Shown here: positions 8,339 to 17,492 of the stretch, in pieces | Layout of the letters: every line of letters begins with the position of its first letter | Numbering within the stretch: position 1 is the first letter of the stretch | NCBI RefSeq assembly: GCF_000010725.1 | Contig: NC_013854.1 | Span: forward strand, 310,001-374,000 | Direction: 5' to 3' | DNA: 64,000 nucleotides | DNA from: Azospirillum sp. B510 | GTDB lineage: Bacteria > Pseudomonadota > Alphaproteobacteria > Azospirillales > Azospirillaceae | Made by a program: the position numbers and the translations under genes | Notes under the pieces: generated by a model | Databases searched by the model: none | What the model was told of the DNA's origin: nothing | Seen by the model: the letters and a program-made list of their open reading frames with translations, nothing else

Positions 8339-9316
8339 CTACTCCGCCCCCGCGGCTTCGGCCAGTCCCAGGAAGGCGGGCAGCTCGTGGGTGATGACAT
8401 AGGTGGGGATCGGCGCCAGGAAGTCGTGCATGCGCCCCTTCTCCATGAAGCGCTTGCGGAAGCGGGAGTGGGTGAACAGCGGCCCCAGCTTCGGCACGAT
8501 GCCGCCGGCGATGTAGATGCCGCCGCGCGCGCCCAGCGTCAGGGCGAGGTTGCCGGCGACGGTGCCCAACATGGCGCAGAACATCTCCACCGCCTCGACG
8601 CAGTGGGGATCGCCGCCGCCGATCGCGCTGTCCGCCACCTGGGCCGGGGTCAGGGCGGCCGGCTCCCGCCCGTCCAGGATCATCAGCGCGTTATAGAGAT
8701 TGACGAGGCCCGGCCCGGACAGCACCCGCTCGGCCGAGACATGTTCGAAGCTCTTGCGCAGCTGGTCCAGAACGGCGCTTTCGCGGTCGCTCATCGGCGC
8801 CATGGTGGCATGGCCGCCCTCGCCCGACAGCGCGGTCCAGCGGCCGTTCGCCCCCGGCACCAGTCCGGACAGGCCCAGCCCGCTGCCCGGTCCCAGCACG
8901 CCGACGACGGCGCCCGGCTGTGCCGCGCCGTCGCCGATCTGGCGCCGGTCCTCCTCCGCCAGACGCGGCACCGACAGGGCGACGGCGGTGAAATCATTGA
9001 TGACGGCCAGACCATCCAGCGCGAGGGCGTCGCGCACCCGCTTGACCGAGAATTGCCAGACCAGATTGGTCATGGCGATGTGGTCGCCGGTGACCGGACC
9101 GGCCACGGCGAAGGCGCCGCGCCGCGGCCGGCCTGGAGTGCCGGGCGCCGCCAGCCCGACGGCCGACAGATAGGCGGTGGCCGCATCCTCGATCGAGGCG
9201 TAGTCGGCGCAGCGCAGGACGCGGGTGTCGCGCAAGATCCGGCCGTCGATCAGGCCGAAACGGGCATTGGTGCCGCCGATGTCGGCGACGAGAATGGGGG
9301 CGGGGTCGGCGGCCAT
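8339..9316 (-). CDS. glk: Glucokinase
   Basis: The 325-residue enzyme phosphorylates glucose with ATP. The phosphate-1 motif LVADIGGTNARFGL is at the N-terminus. The sugar-binding region includes AVAGPVTGDHIAMTNLVW and INDFTAVALSVP with the catalytic Asp in NDF. A GVLGPGSGLGLSGLVP loop, LSGEGGHATMAP and the late GGIYIAGGIVPKLGP stretch are also present. Length and order match the bacterial Glk family. It lies 50 bp downstream of otsA on the same strand, which links glucose entry with trehalose synthesis. Confidence 0.95.
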   Translation of the reverse strand: MAADPAPILVADIGGTNARFGLIDGRILRDTRVLRCADYASIEDAATAYLSAVGLAAPGTPGRPRRGAFAVAGPVTGDHIAMTNLVWQFSVKRVRDALALDGLAVINDFTAVALSVPRLAEEDRRQIGDGAAQPGAVVGVLGPGSGLGLSGLVPGANGRWTALSGEGGHATMAPMSDRESAVLDQLRKSFEHVSAERVLSGPGLVNLYNALMILDGREPAALTPAQVADSAIGGGDPHCVEAVEMFCAMLGTVAGNLALTLGARGGIYIAGGIVPKLGPLFTHSRFRKRFMEKGRMHDFLAPIPTYVITHELPAFLGLAEAAGAE

Positions 9317-9366
9317 GGATCCGGGTCTGCGGTTGTGGCGGGGATTGTGGTGGGCCTGGCGGATGC

Positions 9367-10776
9367 TCAGGTGACCGGAAAGTCATACGGCGCGCGGGTC
9401 AGCGCGTCCACATAGCTTTCACGCCACCAGCCGATGTCCTGCCGCCGCAGGGTCTGCATCAGCGCGGCATGGCGTTCCTTGCGCTCGCCCAGCGGCATGG
9501 TCAGCGCCCGTTGCAGCGCGTCACCGACGCCTTCGATGTCGAAGGGGTTGACGATCAGCGCCTCGCCCATCTCGTGCGCGGCGCCGGCGAACTGCGACAG
9601 CACCAGCACGCCCGGATTGTCGCCGTCCTGGCAGGCGACATATTCCTTGGCCACCAGATTCATGCCGTCGCGCAGCGGTGTCACCAGCCCGACATTGGCC
9701 AGCCGGTAGAAGCCGGCGAGCACGCGTTGACCGAAGCTGCGGTTCAGGTAGCGGATCGGCTGCCAGTCGAACTCGGCGAACCGGCCGTTGATGCGGCCGG
9801 CCATCTCCGACAGCTCGCGGCGGATGGCGATATATTCCGGCACATCCTCGCGCGAGGGTGGGGCGACCTGGAGGAAGGAGACGCGGTTGCAATGCTCGGG
9901 ATAGCTTTCCAGAAGCTGTTCGAAGGCGGCGAAGCGCTGTGGCAGCCCCTTGGAATAATCGAGCCGGTCGACGCCGATGATCAGCCGGCGGCCGACCAGG
10001 CTCTCGCGCAGCCTTTCGGCCTGGCGCGAGCGGCCGGCGGTGCGGGCCAGGCTTTCCAGCGCCGGGGTGTCGATGCTGATCGGGAAGACCTTCGCCAGCA
10101 GGGTGCGGCCGAAGGCGCGGATCATCGCCGTGCCGTAGGCGCCGCGCTGCTCGACCGTGCCGTCGGTCTCGGTGCGGATATAGTCGCAGAAGCCGCGCAG
10201 GTCGGTGGCGGTGTGGAAGCCGACCAGGTCATAGGCGCACAGCTCGCGGATCAGGTCGCGGTGGTTGGGCAGGGCGGTCAGCAGTTCCGGCGGTGGGAAG
10301 GGCGTGTGCAGGAAGAAGCCGATCCGCTGTGAACAGCCGCGGCGGCGCAGCTCGTCGCCGAAGGGGATCAGGTGATAGTCATGGACCCACACCATGTCGT
10401 CCGGGCGCAACAGCGGCTCCAGCCTGTCGGCGAAATAGGCGTTGACCCGGGAATAGCCCTCCCGCGTCCGCCGGTTCACCGAGATCAGCCCCAGCCGGTA
10501 ATGGAACAGCGGCCATAAGGTCTGGTTGGCGAAGCCGTTGTAATACTCCTCATGGTCGCGGCGGCCCAGATCGAGCGTGGCGTAGGTCAGCTTGCCGGCA
10601 TCGGTCCGGGTCGGCTCCGCCTGCGACTCGCCATCGACGACCTTTCCGCTCCAGCCGAACCAGATGCCGCCGGTCTTCTTCAGGGCGGCCAGGATGGCGA
10701 CGGCGAGACCGCCGGCCGCCTGCTTGCCCTCTTCCATCAGGGCCACCCGGTTGGATACGACGACGAGCCTGCTCAC
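9367..10776 (-). CDS. otsA: Alpha,alpha-trehalose-phosphate synthase
   Basis: The 469-residue GT20 enzyme joins UDP-glucose and glucose-6-phosphate to give trehalose-6-phosphate. Family marks are [10 protein letters not shown] at the start, the GGLAVAI loop, [41 protein letters not shown] (sugar-phosphate binding) and [19 protein letters not shown] place the start at GTG 10776, with a clear AAGGAG ribosome-binding site upstream, rather than at an ATG 72 bases further out. No trehalose-6-phosphatase gene is seen nearby. Trehalose supports osmotic and desiccation tolerance; that role here is inferred. Confidence 0.95.
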   Translation of the reverse strand: MSRLVVVSNRVALMEEGKQAAGGLAVAILAALKKTGGIWFGWSGKVVDGESQAEPTRTDAGKLTYATLDLGRRDHEEYYNGFANQTLWPLFHYRLGLISVNRRTREGYSRVNAYFADRLEPLLRPDDMVWVHDYHLIPFGDELRRRGCSQRIGFFLHTPFPPPELLTALPNHRDLIRELCAYDLVGFHTATDLRGFCDYIRTETDGTVEQRGAYGTAMIRAFGRTLLAKVFPISIDTPALESLARTAGRSRQAERLRESLVGRRLIIGVDRLDYSKGLPQRFAAFEQLLESYPEHCNRVSFLQVAPPSREDVPEYIAIRRELSEMAGRINGRFAEFDWQPIRYLNRSFGQRVLAGFYRLANVGLVTPLRDGMNLVAKEYVACQDGDNPGVLVLSQFAGAAHEMGEALIVNPFDIEGVGDALQRALTMPLGERKERHAALMQTLRRQDIGWWRESYVDALTRAPYDFPVT

Positions 10777-11124
10777 GATCTTCTTCTCCTTATTGGCCGC
10801 CGGCAGGGTGTTCCGCACTCCACGGTCACGGGATCGCTCTACGGACACCCGATATGGGCCCCGTACGAAACGACCGTCGGCGGTCTTGGTTCCGAGCGTC
10901 GACCGTCAAGCTCAAGACAGGGGGGCCGGAGGTCGGAGGCTTCCCGTCCTTTGGGCGGGCGCTCCGCGGCGGGTCATGCTGCGATGCAGCATTTCCGGCT
11001 GGCCCACTCTCCGCTTCGTGATACCGTCGCGCCCGGTTAACGCAATGTAATAGATAGGAAATTCTTTTTTCTTGAAGGCGGGCGGGTGCGCGCCCATATT
11101 GTGCAGTGCGGCAGCGATCGCGCC
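10777..11124. other. Intergenic region upstream of otsA and of the first small RNA
   Basis: About 350 bases with no convincing coding frame. It holds the otsA leader with its AAGGAG site near 10784. An A+T-rich stretch at 11040-11075 contains a GGTTAAC element and is the likely promoter area for the small RNA at 11125-11206; no box is good enough to name. Confidence 0.4.
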
Positions 11125-11206
11125 TTGGCGCGGGCGTTGGCGTAACGCACTTCTTGGGCGTTTCCTCCCTAGACTGAGGCCGCGGGTCCGCCCGCGGCCC
11201 TTTTTT
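11125..11206 (+). ncRNA. Putative trans-acting small RNA with UUUCCUCCCU motif (alpha-r8/suhB-like)
   Basis: No coding frame lies here, but the stretch ends in a textbook terminator: a perfect 9-bp stem (11178-11186 with 11191-11199) followed by six T. Ahead of it is an unpaired 10-mer TTTCCTCCCT at 11161-11170, and a small hairpin (GCGTT/AACGC) about 20 bases further upstream. From memory, the alpha-r8 family (MmgR, Rfam suhB) has exactly this 10-mer in a loop before a Rho-independent terminator, and such anti-Shine-Dalgarno motifs pair with mRNA ribosome-binding sites. The 5' end is estimated from the family length of about 80 nt. Confidence 0.6.
11178..11206 (+). terminator. Rho-independent terminator of the first small RNA
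   Basis: Nine-bp GC stem with a TCCG loop and six consecutive T on the plus strand. No plus-strand gene precedes it within 10 kb other than the inferred small RNA, which supports that call. Confidence 0.85.
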
Positions 11207-11225
11207 GCGTGATTGCGTCTTCGGG

Positions 11226-12167
11226 TCAGCGCGGACCCAGCCCGTCCGGCGGCAGCAGGCCCAGCGTATCGACCAACTCGGTCATATGGCGGGCCAGAAT
11301 GTCGAGATAGGGCAGGCGGGTCAGCGCCGCCTCGTCCATATAGAGGGTGCGGGCGATTTCGATCTGAAGCGTGTGGATGCCCTGGCGCGGCCGGCCATAG
11401 TGGCGGGTGGTGTAGCCGCCGGCATAGGGGTTGTTGCGGCTGACGGCATAGCCCAGCCCGCGCAGGTAATCCTCGGCCGCGTCGATCACCGCCGGGGCGC
11501 AGGCGTTGCCGAAACAATCGCCCAGCACGATGTCGGGATGGCTGCCGCCGCGTCCGCCGCCATGCCCCCCCGTGGTGACGCTGCCCGACGGCATGGAATG
11601 GCAATCGATCAGCAGCGCGTGGCCGAAACCGTCGCGGGTTCCGTCCACCAGTTGGCGCAACGCGGTGTGATAGGGGGTGTAGCAGTGGCCGATCCGGTCA
11701 AGCGCCTCGGCGAAGCGCAGCTTGCCCTTGTAGATGTCCTCGCCGTTGGCGACGACGCGGGCGATGGTGCCCAGTCCCGCCGCCACCCGGGGTGAACGCG
11801 TGTTGACATAGGCCGGCAGCGGATCGGAGAACATCTCCGGATCCAACTCGTAGGCCTCGCGGTTGACGTCCAGATAGGCGCGCGGGAACAGGGCGCGGAT
11901 CAGCGGCACACCGATGCCGGGGGCGAAGGCGAAGATCTCGTCGACGAAACAATCCTCCGACTTGCGCAGGGCGCGGGCGTCCAGGCGGGAGGAGGCGAGG
12001 AAGGCGGCGGAATAGGCGTTCCCGCTGTGCGGCGACGCCAGGACGAGCGGCAGCCTCTGGCTCCGCGGGGCCAGAATCTCGAAAGCCGGGCTGTCGGTCG
12101 GCGGAGCGTCGGCGGCCGGATCCGGACCGGCGCCGGCGGTGCGCTGCGCGTCGAAGGAGGCGTCCAT
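11226..12167 (-). CDS. N-formylglutamate amidohydrolase family protein
   Basis: The 313-residue protein matches the FGase family (HutG type), which splits N-formylglutamate to glutamate and formate in histidine breakdown. Visible marks are LVLASPHSGNAY, SEDCFVDEIF, PRAYLDVNREAYELDPEMF, the metal-site segment IDCHSMPSG, and YAGGYTTRHYG with a final LQIEIARTLYM. No other hut genes are present, so it could serve another N-acyl amino acid. The ATG at 12167 is the first in frame and is supported by family length. The 5' side faces the tRNA-Val gene. Confidence 0.85.
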   Translation of the reverse strand: MDASFDAQRTAGAGPDPAADAPPTDSPAFEILAPRSQRLPLVLASPHSGNAYSAAFLASSRLDARALRKSEDCFVDEIFAFAPGIGVPLIRALFPRAYLDVNREAYELDPEMFSDPLPAYVNTRSPRVAAGLGTIARVVANGEDIYKGKLRFAEALDRIGHCYTPYHTALRQLVDGTRDGFGHALLIDCHSMPSGSVTTGGHGGGRGGSHPDIVLGDCFGNACAPAVIDAAEDYLRGLGYAVSRNNPYAGGYTTRHYGRPRQGIHTLQIEIARTLYMDEAALTRLPYLDILARHMTELVDTLGLLPPDGLGPR

Positions 12168-12373
12168 GGTCGAAAGATGTAATGGACGCCGGCCGCCATG
12201 TCACGGGAGCTATGTCACGGGACCTGTGACGCGGGATTGACCGCCGCTCCGCCGCCGGCGGATAAAAAGAGCGTCGGGGCCATGAAAGGGCTTGCGCGGC
12301 GGCGAGGAGATCGGTATACACCCGCCCACGCCGGACGGAAGACGCCAAGCGCTCCGCCGCCGGCCGCTACAGT

Positions 12374-12448
12374 GGGCGGTTAGCTCAGCGGGAGAGCACT
12401 ACGTTGACATCGTAGGGGTCACTGGTTCAATCCCAGTACCGCCCACCA
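12374..12448 (+). tRNA. tRNA-Val (GAC)
   Basis: A 75-nt cloverleaf with encoded CCA. Acceptor strands are 12374-12380 (GGGCGGT) and 12438-12444 (ACCGCCC). The anticodon stem is 12399-12403 with 12411-12415, and the 7-base loop TTGACAT places anticodon GAC at 12406-12408. The T-loop TTCAATC is standard. Confidence 0.97.
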
Positions 12449-12452
12449 TTCT

Positions 12453-12494
12453 GAAGGCCGTGAACCGGAACGGGTTCGCGGCCTTCGCCGTTTT
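12453..12494 (+). terminator. Terminator of tRNA-Val
   Basis: Hairpin GAAGGCCG...CGGCCTTC (12453-12460 with 12479-12486), extended by an inner GAACC/GGGTTC pairing, then GCCGTTTT. It may also end the convergent glycosyltransferase transcript. Confidence 0.7.
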
Positions 12495-12514
12495 GGCGCG
12501 GTTCGGATCGGGGG

Positions 12515-14029
12515 TCACCGGACGATCGTGGTGGACGGAGCGGGGGCCGGGATGTGTCCCGGCAATGCCGCCAGGGCTTGCCGCAACTGATCCACGACAT
12601 CCACCCACTGATGGGGCGCGTGTTGCCGGAACATCCGGGCGGTCGGGTACCAGAGCGGCCCGCCGTCCGGGGCTGGCATCCATCGCCAATCCGCCTGCAA
12701 CCACCCCATCACCCAGGTCTCCTGGCCCATCGCGCCGGCCAGATGGGCGACGGCGGTGTCGGAGGTGATCACCAGATCCAGTGACGCGATGATCGCCGCG
12801 GTATCCGCGAAATCGGCCAGCCCTTCGCCGAGGTCACTGACATGGGACGGCAGGGATATCCCGTCGAGATCCCGCCGCCCGTCCCCGGCCTGCAAAATCA
12901 CCGGTCGCCATCCCGGGGGGTCGAGCAGCCGGCGAACCGGTTCCAGGCGCGGCGACCGCAGGCGATCATACAGATAGTCGGAATTCCCCGCCCAGACGAG
13001 ACCGAACGACCGTTCCGCCCCGGCGGGCAATTCGGCGCGCCACCGCCGGACCCGGTCCGGCGCCGCGCGAAGATAGGGATGGCGGAGCTAGGTCCCCGGT
13101 GTCACGCTCAACAGCTTTGCCAGTGACATCAGCGGCAGCGCGGCGTCGGCGTGCGCGATATCCCCGAAGGGCTGCACCGTTATGTTGGCGATCTGTCCTT
13201 GCAGCAGCGGAACCAGGGGAGCATGGACCTGGAGGATGATCCGCTTGACCCGCGCCGCGGCCAGGGGCAGGAAACGGCAGAACATCAGGACATCGTCGAT
13301 CCCTTGCTCGCCACACAGGGCCAGCACCCCGTCCGGCATCGGCGTGCCATCCCAGCGCTTGATCCGGGTGGCCCATTTGACCGGTGGGGACAGGCTCGGA
13401 ATCAAGGCGCGGCTCTCGCAATCCTCCCACCCGCGCGCCCAGTCGCCCGCCAGCAGGCGCTGATTGCCCCGCTCGAAACGGACCGACGCGGAGTGCGGCT
13501 CGACATCCGCGAGATGCCGGTACAGAGCCAGCGCTCGTATCCGGTCGTCGGCCTTGTCCAGCGCCACGGCGAGATTGTAGCGATGGCCGGGATTGTCCGG
13601 CTGTTGGCGGCAGGCCATGCCGAGCCAATCGATGGCCTCCGCCACCCGGCCGGTTGCGGTCAGGACGATGCCCAGATTGGCCATCGCGCCGGGAGCGTCC
13701 CGGGAGAGCGCCAACCGCCGCCGCAACCATGTCTCCGCCGCTCCGCTCTGCCCGCGCTCATGCAGGAGAGCCCCGAGATTCTCGATGGCGGCGTCCCTGG
13801 AGGGAGCGAGCGCGAGCGTGCGCCGCAGCCAGCGGGCCGCCTCCTCCAGCCGCCGGGTCTGGAGCAGCAGCGCCCCGAACCCGGCATAGAGACCGATGTG
13901 CTGAACCTGTTCGACGACCGCCCGGTAATCCTCCTCGGCGCCGGGCAGGTCGCCGGCGGCATGACGCGACATGGCGCGCATCGCCCGTTCGACCAAACTC
14001 TGCGCCTGGCTGGCCTGTGGGGTGCTCAT
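12515..14029 (-). pseudogene. TPR-repeat glycosyltransferase-like protein interrupted by an in-frame TAG
   Basis: Two open segments, 13088-14029 and 12515-13087, lie in one frame and are separated only by a TAG codon at 13088-13090. The first part has about five tetratricopeptide repeats (residues about 30-180, for example YAGFGALLLQTRRLEEAARWL). The second part is a GT9/GT41-like domain (FGLVWAGNSDY, DLVITSDTAVAHLAGAMGQETWVM, DWRWM). Homologs carry both in one chain of about 500 residues, and the sequence across the stop continues sensibly into HPYLRAAPDRV. So this is a single gene with a nonsense codon: a recent pseudogene, a sequencing error, or readthrough. The start at 14029 is preferred, with a weak ribosome-binding site. 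It would modify a surface polymer or protein. Confidence 0.75.
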
Positions 14030-14190
14030 GGCTGTCTTTGTGATCGTGCTCGGATATCGGCGGGCACTTTGCGGGGAGTCACGCCGCCATGGCAATCCCC
14101 TCGGCGTGGGCGTGGCCACGCGTTTCCGTCCCCGTGCGAGGAGGGGTCAGGGCGCTCCCTCGGCCGGTGATCGGGCTGGAGGCATGCTTG

Positions 14191-14232
14191 AAAACATCAA
14201 GGGCCCGGCGATGCGTTCGCCGAGCCCTTGAT
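14191..14232 (-). terminator. Terminator of tRNA-Ala
   Basis: On the minus strand a long hairpin (ATCAAGGGC...GCCCTTGAT, with an inner CGGCGA/TCGCCG pairing) is followed by GTTTTC. It begins 5 bases after the tRNA-Ala 3' end. Confidence 0.85.
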
Positions 14233-14237
14233 CGATT

Positions 14238-14313
<76 letters not shown>

Positions 14314-14463
14314 TTATTCCTGGGGGCCGGTCGTTTCCGTCCGGCCTTGGTGGAGCGGGATAATAGTCAGGCAGCGGAGTGATGCAAGCGGAAAATTCGA
14401 CCCTTCCGCGCTTTTTTCGCACCACCCCGCCGGACCTGCCGCCGCCACCGGGAAGGGCGCCGC

Positions 14464-14853
14464 TCAGCGCTCCTCCTCGTCCTCGCCCTCGACATCGACG
14501 ACCTCGTCCATGTCGTCCTCGCCCAGCTCGGACGTGTCCTCGATCAGGACGTCGTCCTCGTCCTCGGCGGTGTCGCCGGCTTCCTCGATGTCGTCGACCG
14601 ACATGTCGTCCTCGACATCCTCCAGTTCCGGAGTCTCGGCCTCGGCCTCGACCTCCTCCTCGTCCTCGGCCACGACCGCCACCTTCTTGGTGTCGTCGGC
14701 CGGAGCCGGACGGGCCTTGCGGGACTTCAGCAGAGCCTCGGGATCGAACTGCGCGCCACAGCTCGGGCAGACCGGCGGGTCCTTGCGCATGTCGTAGTAA
14801 CGAGCGCCACAGCTCGGGCAGATGCGCTTGACGCCCCATTCGGGTTTGGCCAC
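14464..14853 (-). CDS. TIGR02300-family protein (zinc ribbon plus acidic tail)
   Basis: The 129-residue protein begins MAKPEWGVKR and has two CPSCG knuckles (residues about 13-16 and 29-32) flanking a YYDMRKDPPV stretch, the counterpart of the FYDLN motif that names this alphaproteobacterial family. From about residue 60 on it is almost entirely Asp/Glu. The family is widespread in alphaproteobacteria and often lies next to aroA-cmk-rpsA, as here (divergent). Its role is unknown; the zinc ribbon and acidic tail suggest binding to a nucleic-acid-associated or basic protein partner, which is inference. Confidence 0.85.
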   Translation of the reverse strand: MAKPEWGVKRICPSCGARYYDMRKDPPVCPSCGAQFDPEALLKSRKARPAPADDTKKVAVVAEDEEEVEAEAETPELEDVEDDMSVDDIEEAGDTAEDEDDVLIEDTSELGEDDMDEVVDVEGEDEEER

Positions 14854-15039
14854 GCCACGTCCTCCGTCACAAAAAATCAGGGGTTCTCAAGAGGCGCCCT
14901 TTGCCACGCCCTGCGGCGCTTGTCAAAAAAAAGATGAGGTCGGCAGGCGCCCGCGGCGTCGCCGCCGCCGCGGGAAAGAGGTATTCCACCCGGCCAGGGG
15001 TTGCCTTTACACAGCGTTAACCATAATTCGCTACAACCG
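14854..15039. other. Promoter region between TIGR02300 gene and aroA
   Basis: No coding frame. It contains the divergent control region. A GTTAACCAT element at 15016-15024 resembles a CtrA half-site, and TTTACA at 15006 with CATAAT or GCTACA further on could serve as promoter boxes for the small RNA that follows. Confidence 0.3.
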
Positions 15040-15112
15040 ACCTGCACGCTGTGCAATGCCTCCATTTGGTTTCCTCCTTGACCTCGGGGCCGCCTTCGGG
15101 CGGCCTCCTTTC
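15040..15112 (+). ncRNA. Second putative small RNA with UUUCCUCCUU motif
   Basis: The stretch has the same plan as the RNA at 11125: a small hairpin (GCAC/GTGC near 15050), an unpaired TTTCCTCCTT at 15070-15079, then after about 6 bases a GC hairpin (15086-15094 with 15099-15107, loop TTCG) and a T-rich tail. The T-run is weaker (CCTTTCATTT). It could instead be a leader of aroA, whose start is 130 bases downstream, acting as an attenuator. The repeated motif argues for a paralogous regulator RNA. The 5' end is estimated. Confidence 0.45.
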
Positions 15113-15240
15113 ATTTGCGCGGAGACGATGCCGCAGGCGGCCGGGCGGCGGACGGCTTGGCCCCTCTCGCATCGGGGCGGGGGCTGTGATAGGAACGGCG
15201 GCCACAAGTATTTTCCGTTCCGATCCGAAGGACCCGTCCC

Positions 15241-16599
15241 ATGACGCAGGCAAGGCCGCTGCGCTCCACCACCACCGGCGCGATCCGGGGCAGCATCCGC
15301 GTACCCGGCGACAAGTCGATCTCGCACCGGTCGCTGATGCTGGGCGCCATCGCCGTGGGCGAGACGGTCATCCATGGCCTGCTGGAGGGGGAGGACGTCC
15401 TGCACACCGCCGCCGCCATGCGCCTGCTGGGCGCCGAGGCGGAGCGTGAGGATAACGGCCAGGGGCCCGGCGTCTGGCGCGTGCGCGGCGTCGGGCTCGG
15501 CGCCTTGCGGGAGCCGGCCCAGGTGTTGGACATGGGCAACAGCGGCACCGCCGCCCGCCTGCTGATGGGGCTGGTCGCCGGCCATCCGATCACCTGCGTC
15601 TTCACCGGCGACGCCTCGCTGAACAAGCGGCCGATGGCCCGCGTCACCAAGCCGCTGGAGGAGATGGGCGCCCGCTTCGTCGGCCGCTCCGGCGGGCGGC
15701 TGCCGCTGACCGTGGTCGGCAGCGGCGATCTGGTGCCGATCACCTACCGGCTGCCGGTGGCCTCGGCCCAGGTGAAGTCGGCGATCCTGCTGGCCGGCCT
15801 CAACACCGCCGGCGCCACCACGGTGATCGAGGCGGAGCCGACGCGCGACCATACCGAACTGATGCTGCGCCATTTCGGCGCCAGCGTGACGACGGAGCGG
15901 CTGGCGGACGGCGCGCTGGCCGTGACCGTGATCGGCCAGCCGGAACTGACCGGCCGGACCATCCATGTGCCGGCCGATCCCAGCAGCGCCGCCTTCCCGG
16001 TGGTCGCCGCCCTGCTGCGGCCGGGGTCGGAACTGCTGCTGAACGATGTCGGCATGAACCCGCGCCGCACCGGCCTCTATGACACGCTGGTCGAGATGGG
16101 CGCCGACATCGCCTTCGAGAACCGCCGCGACCAGGCGGGCGAGCCGGTGGCCGACCTGCGGGTGAGGCACGGCGCCCTCAAGGGCGTGGTGGTGCCGGCC
16201 GACCGGGCCCCCAGCATGATCGACGAATATCCGGTGCTGGCCGCCGCCGCCGCCTGCGCCGAAGGCACCACGGTGATGCTCGGCCTGAAGGAACTGCGGG
16301 TGAAGGAGAGCGACCGCCTCGCCATGGTGGCGGAAGGGCTGACCCGCTGCGGCGTGTCGGTCGAGGTCGGCGCCGACGACAGCCTGACCGTTCACGGCAC
16401 CGGCGGTACCGGCAAGGCGCCGAAGGGCGGCGCCACCGTCCTCACCGCCATGGACCACCGCATCGCCATGAGCTTCCTGGTGCTGGGCATGGCGACGGAG
16501 CAGCCGGTGTCGGTCGACGACGGGGCCTTCATCGACACCAGCTTCCCCGGCTTCGTCGGGCTGATGAACGGGCTGGGCGCCGCGATCGTGGAGGCGTAA
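15241..16599 (+). CDS. aroA: 3-phosphoshikimate 1-carboxyvinyltransferase (EPSP synthase, class II type)
   Basis: The 452-residue enzyme makes EPSP from shikimate-3-phosphate and PEP in the shikimate pathway. Motifs in order: [15 protein letters not shown] near residue 20, [12 protein letters not shown] near 100, [12 protein letters not shown] near 125, [14 protein letters not shown] near 175, RVKESDRL near 355 and [12 protein letters not shown] near 405. The SAQVKS block and overall pattern are those of class II (CP4-like) enzymes. At the residue that makes CP4 glyphosate-insensitive (alanine in NAATG) this protein keeps glycine (NSGTA). The cmk gene starts 4 bases after its stop, so aroA-cmk is an operon leading into rpsA. 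Confidence 0.97.
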   Translation: MTQARPLRSTTTGAIRGSIRVPGDKSISHRSLMLGAIAVGETVIHGLLEGEDVLHTAAAMRLLGAEAEREDNGQGPGVWRVRGVGLGALREPAQVLDMGNSGTAARLLMGLVAGHPITCVFTGDASLNKRPMARVTKPLEEMGARFVGRSGGRLPLTVVGSGDLVPITYRLPVASAQVKSAILLAGLNTAGATTVIEAEPTRDHTELMLRHFGASVTTERLADGALAVTVIGQPELTGRTIHVPADPSSAAFPVVAALLRPGSELLLNDVGMNPRRTGLYDTLVEMGADIAFENRRDQAGEPVADLRVRHGALKGVVVPADRAPSMIDEYPVLAAAAACAEGTTVMLGLKELRVKESDRLAMVAEGLTRCGVSVEVGADDSLTVHGTGGTGKAPKGGATVLTAMDHRIAMSFLVLGMATEQPVSVDDGAFIDTSFPGFVGLMNGLGAAIVEA

Positions 16600-16603
16600 G
16601 GCG

Positions 16604-17302
16604 ATGACGCAGCCGCTTTCCAACCAGTCGGAACCCGCCAAGGCGGTCGTCGTCGCCATCGACGGCCCGGCCGCCAGCGGCAAGGGCACCCTGTCGCAGC
16701 GCATCGCCGACGCCTTCGGCTTCGCCCATCTCGACACCGGCGTGCTGTATCGGGCGGTCGGCGTGGCGGTGCTGCGGGCCGGCGGCGATCCGGCCGACAC
16801 TGCGGCGGCGGCGCGCGCGGCCTATGAGCTGCACCCCGAGCATCCCATCCTGCGGGAGGTGGCGCTGCGCACCGACGAGGCGGCGCAGGCGGCCAGCAAG
16901 GTGGCGGCGGTGCCGGAGGTGCGGGCGGCGCTGCTCGACTTCCAGCGGCGTTTCGCCTCGCACCCGCCGGGCGGCGCGCCGGGGGCGGTGCTGGACGGAC
17001 GGGACATCGGAACGGTGGTCTGCCCCGACGCCCAGGCCAAGCTGTTCATTACCGCTTCGGTGGAGGTTCGGGCCGAACGGCGACTCAAGGAGTTGCAGCG
17101 ACGGGGGATTCCCGCTATATCCTCCGATGTCCTGGAGGACATGAAGTCTCGTGATGCGCGCGACAGCCAGAGAGCGGTGGCCCCGCTCCGTCCGGCTGCC
17201 GACGCTTTTGTGCTTGATACGTCCGCTCTCGATGCCGATCAGGTGTTCTCGATGGCGGTCGCCCACATCGGTTCGAAAACCGGTCTGAAGCCCACGGCGT
17301 AA
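16604..17302 (+). CDS. cmk: Cytidylate kinase
   Basis: The 232-residue kinase phosphorylates CMP and dCMP. It has the P-loop [17 protein letters not shown] (residues about 14-30), [10 protein letters not shown], the [22 protein letters not shown] block that binds the nucleotide base, and a late [19 protein letters not shown] lid with a final [12 protein letters not shown]. The length is typical for the alphaproteobacterial enzyme. It lies between aroA and rpsA, a conserved order across many proteobacteria. The aroA stop is only 4 bases upstream, so translation is probably coupled. Confidence 0.95.
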   Translation: MTQPLSNQSEPAKAVVVAIDGPAASGKGTLSQRIADAFGFAHLDTGVLYRAVGVAVLRAGGDPADTAAAARAAYELHPEHPILREVALRTDEAAQAASKVAAVPEVRAALLDFQRRFASHPPGGAPGAVLDGRDIGTVVCPDAQAKLFITASVEVRAERRLKELQRRGIPAISSDVLEDMKSRDARDSQRAVAPLRPAADAFVLDTSALDADQVFSMAVAHIGSKTGLKPTA

Positions 17303-17492
17303 CGCCGCCGCTTTCGACCTCCGTTGACGGGCCGCCGGTGGCGGCGCGAACGGGTCCGACTCCCTCCACGGAAAACCATCAACCAAGTCGCCGGGCGTGG
17401 TGCCCGGCGCGGCGGTTCGGTCGAGGTCCAACCCGTTTTGCCGCGGGAGGGACCGGAACGGGGCCGCTTTCGCGCCACCTTTAGGAGTTTCA

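Noticed and set aside
15016..15024. CtrA-type site (GTTAACCAT) as a firm call
   Set aside because: Only a half-site match; too short to stand alone, so it is mentioned only in the region entry.
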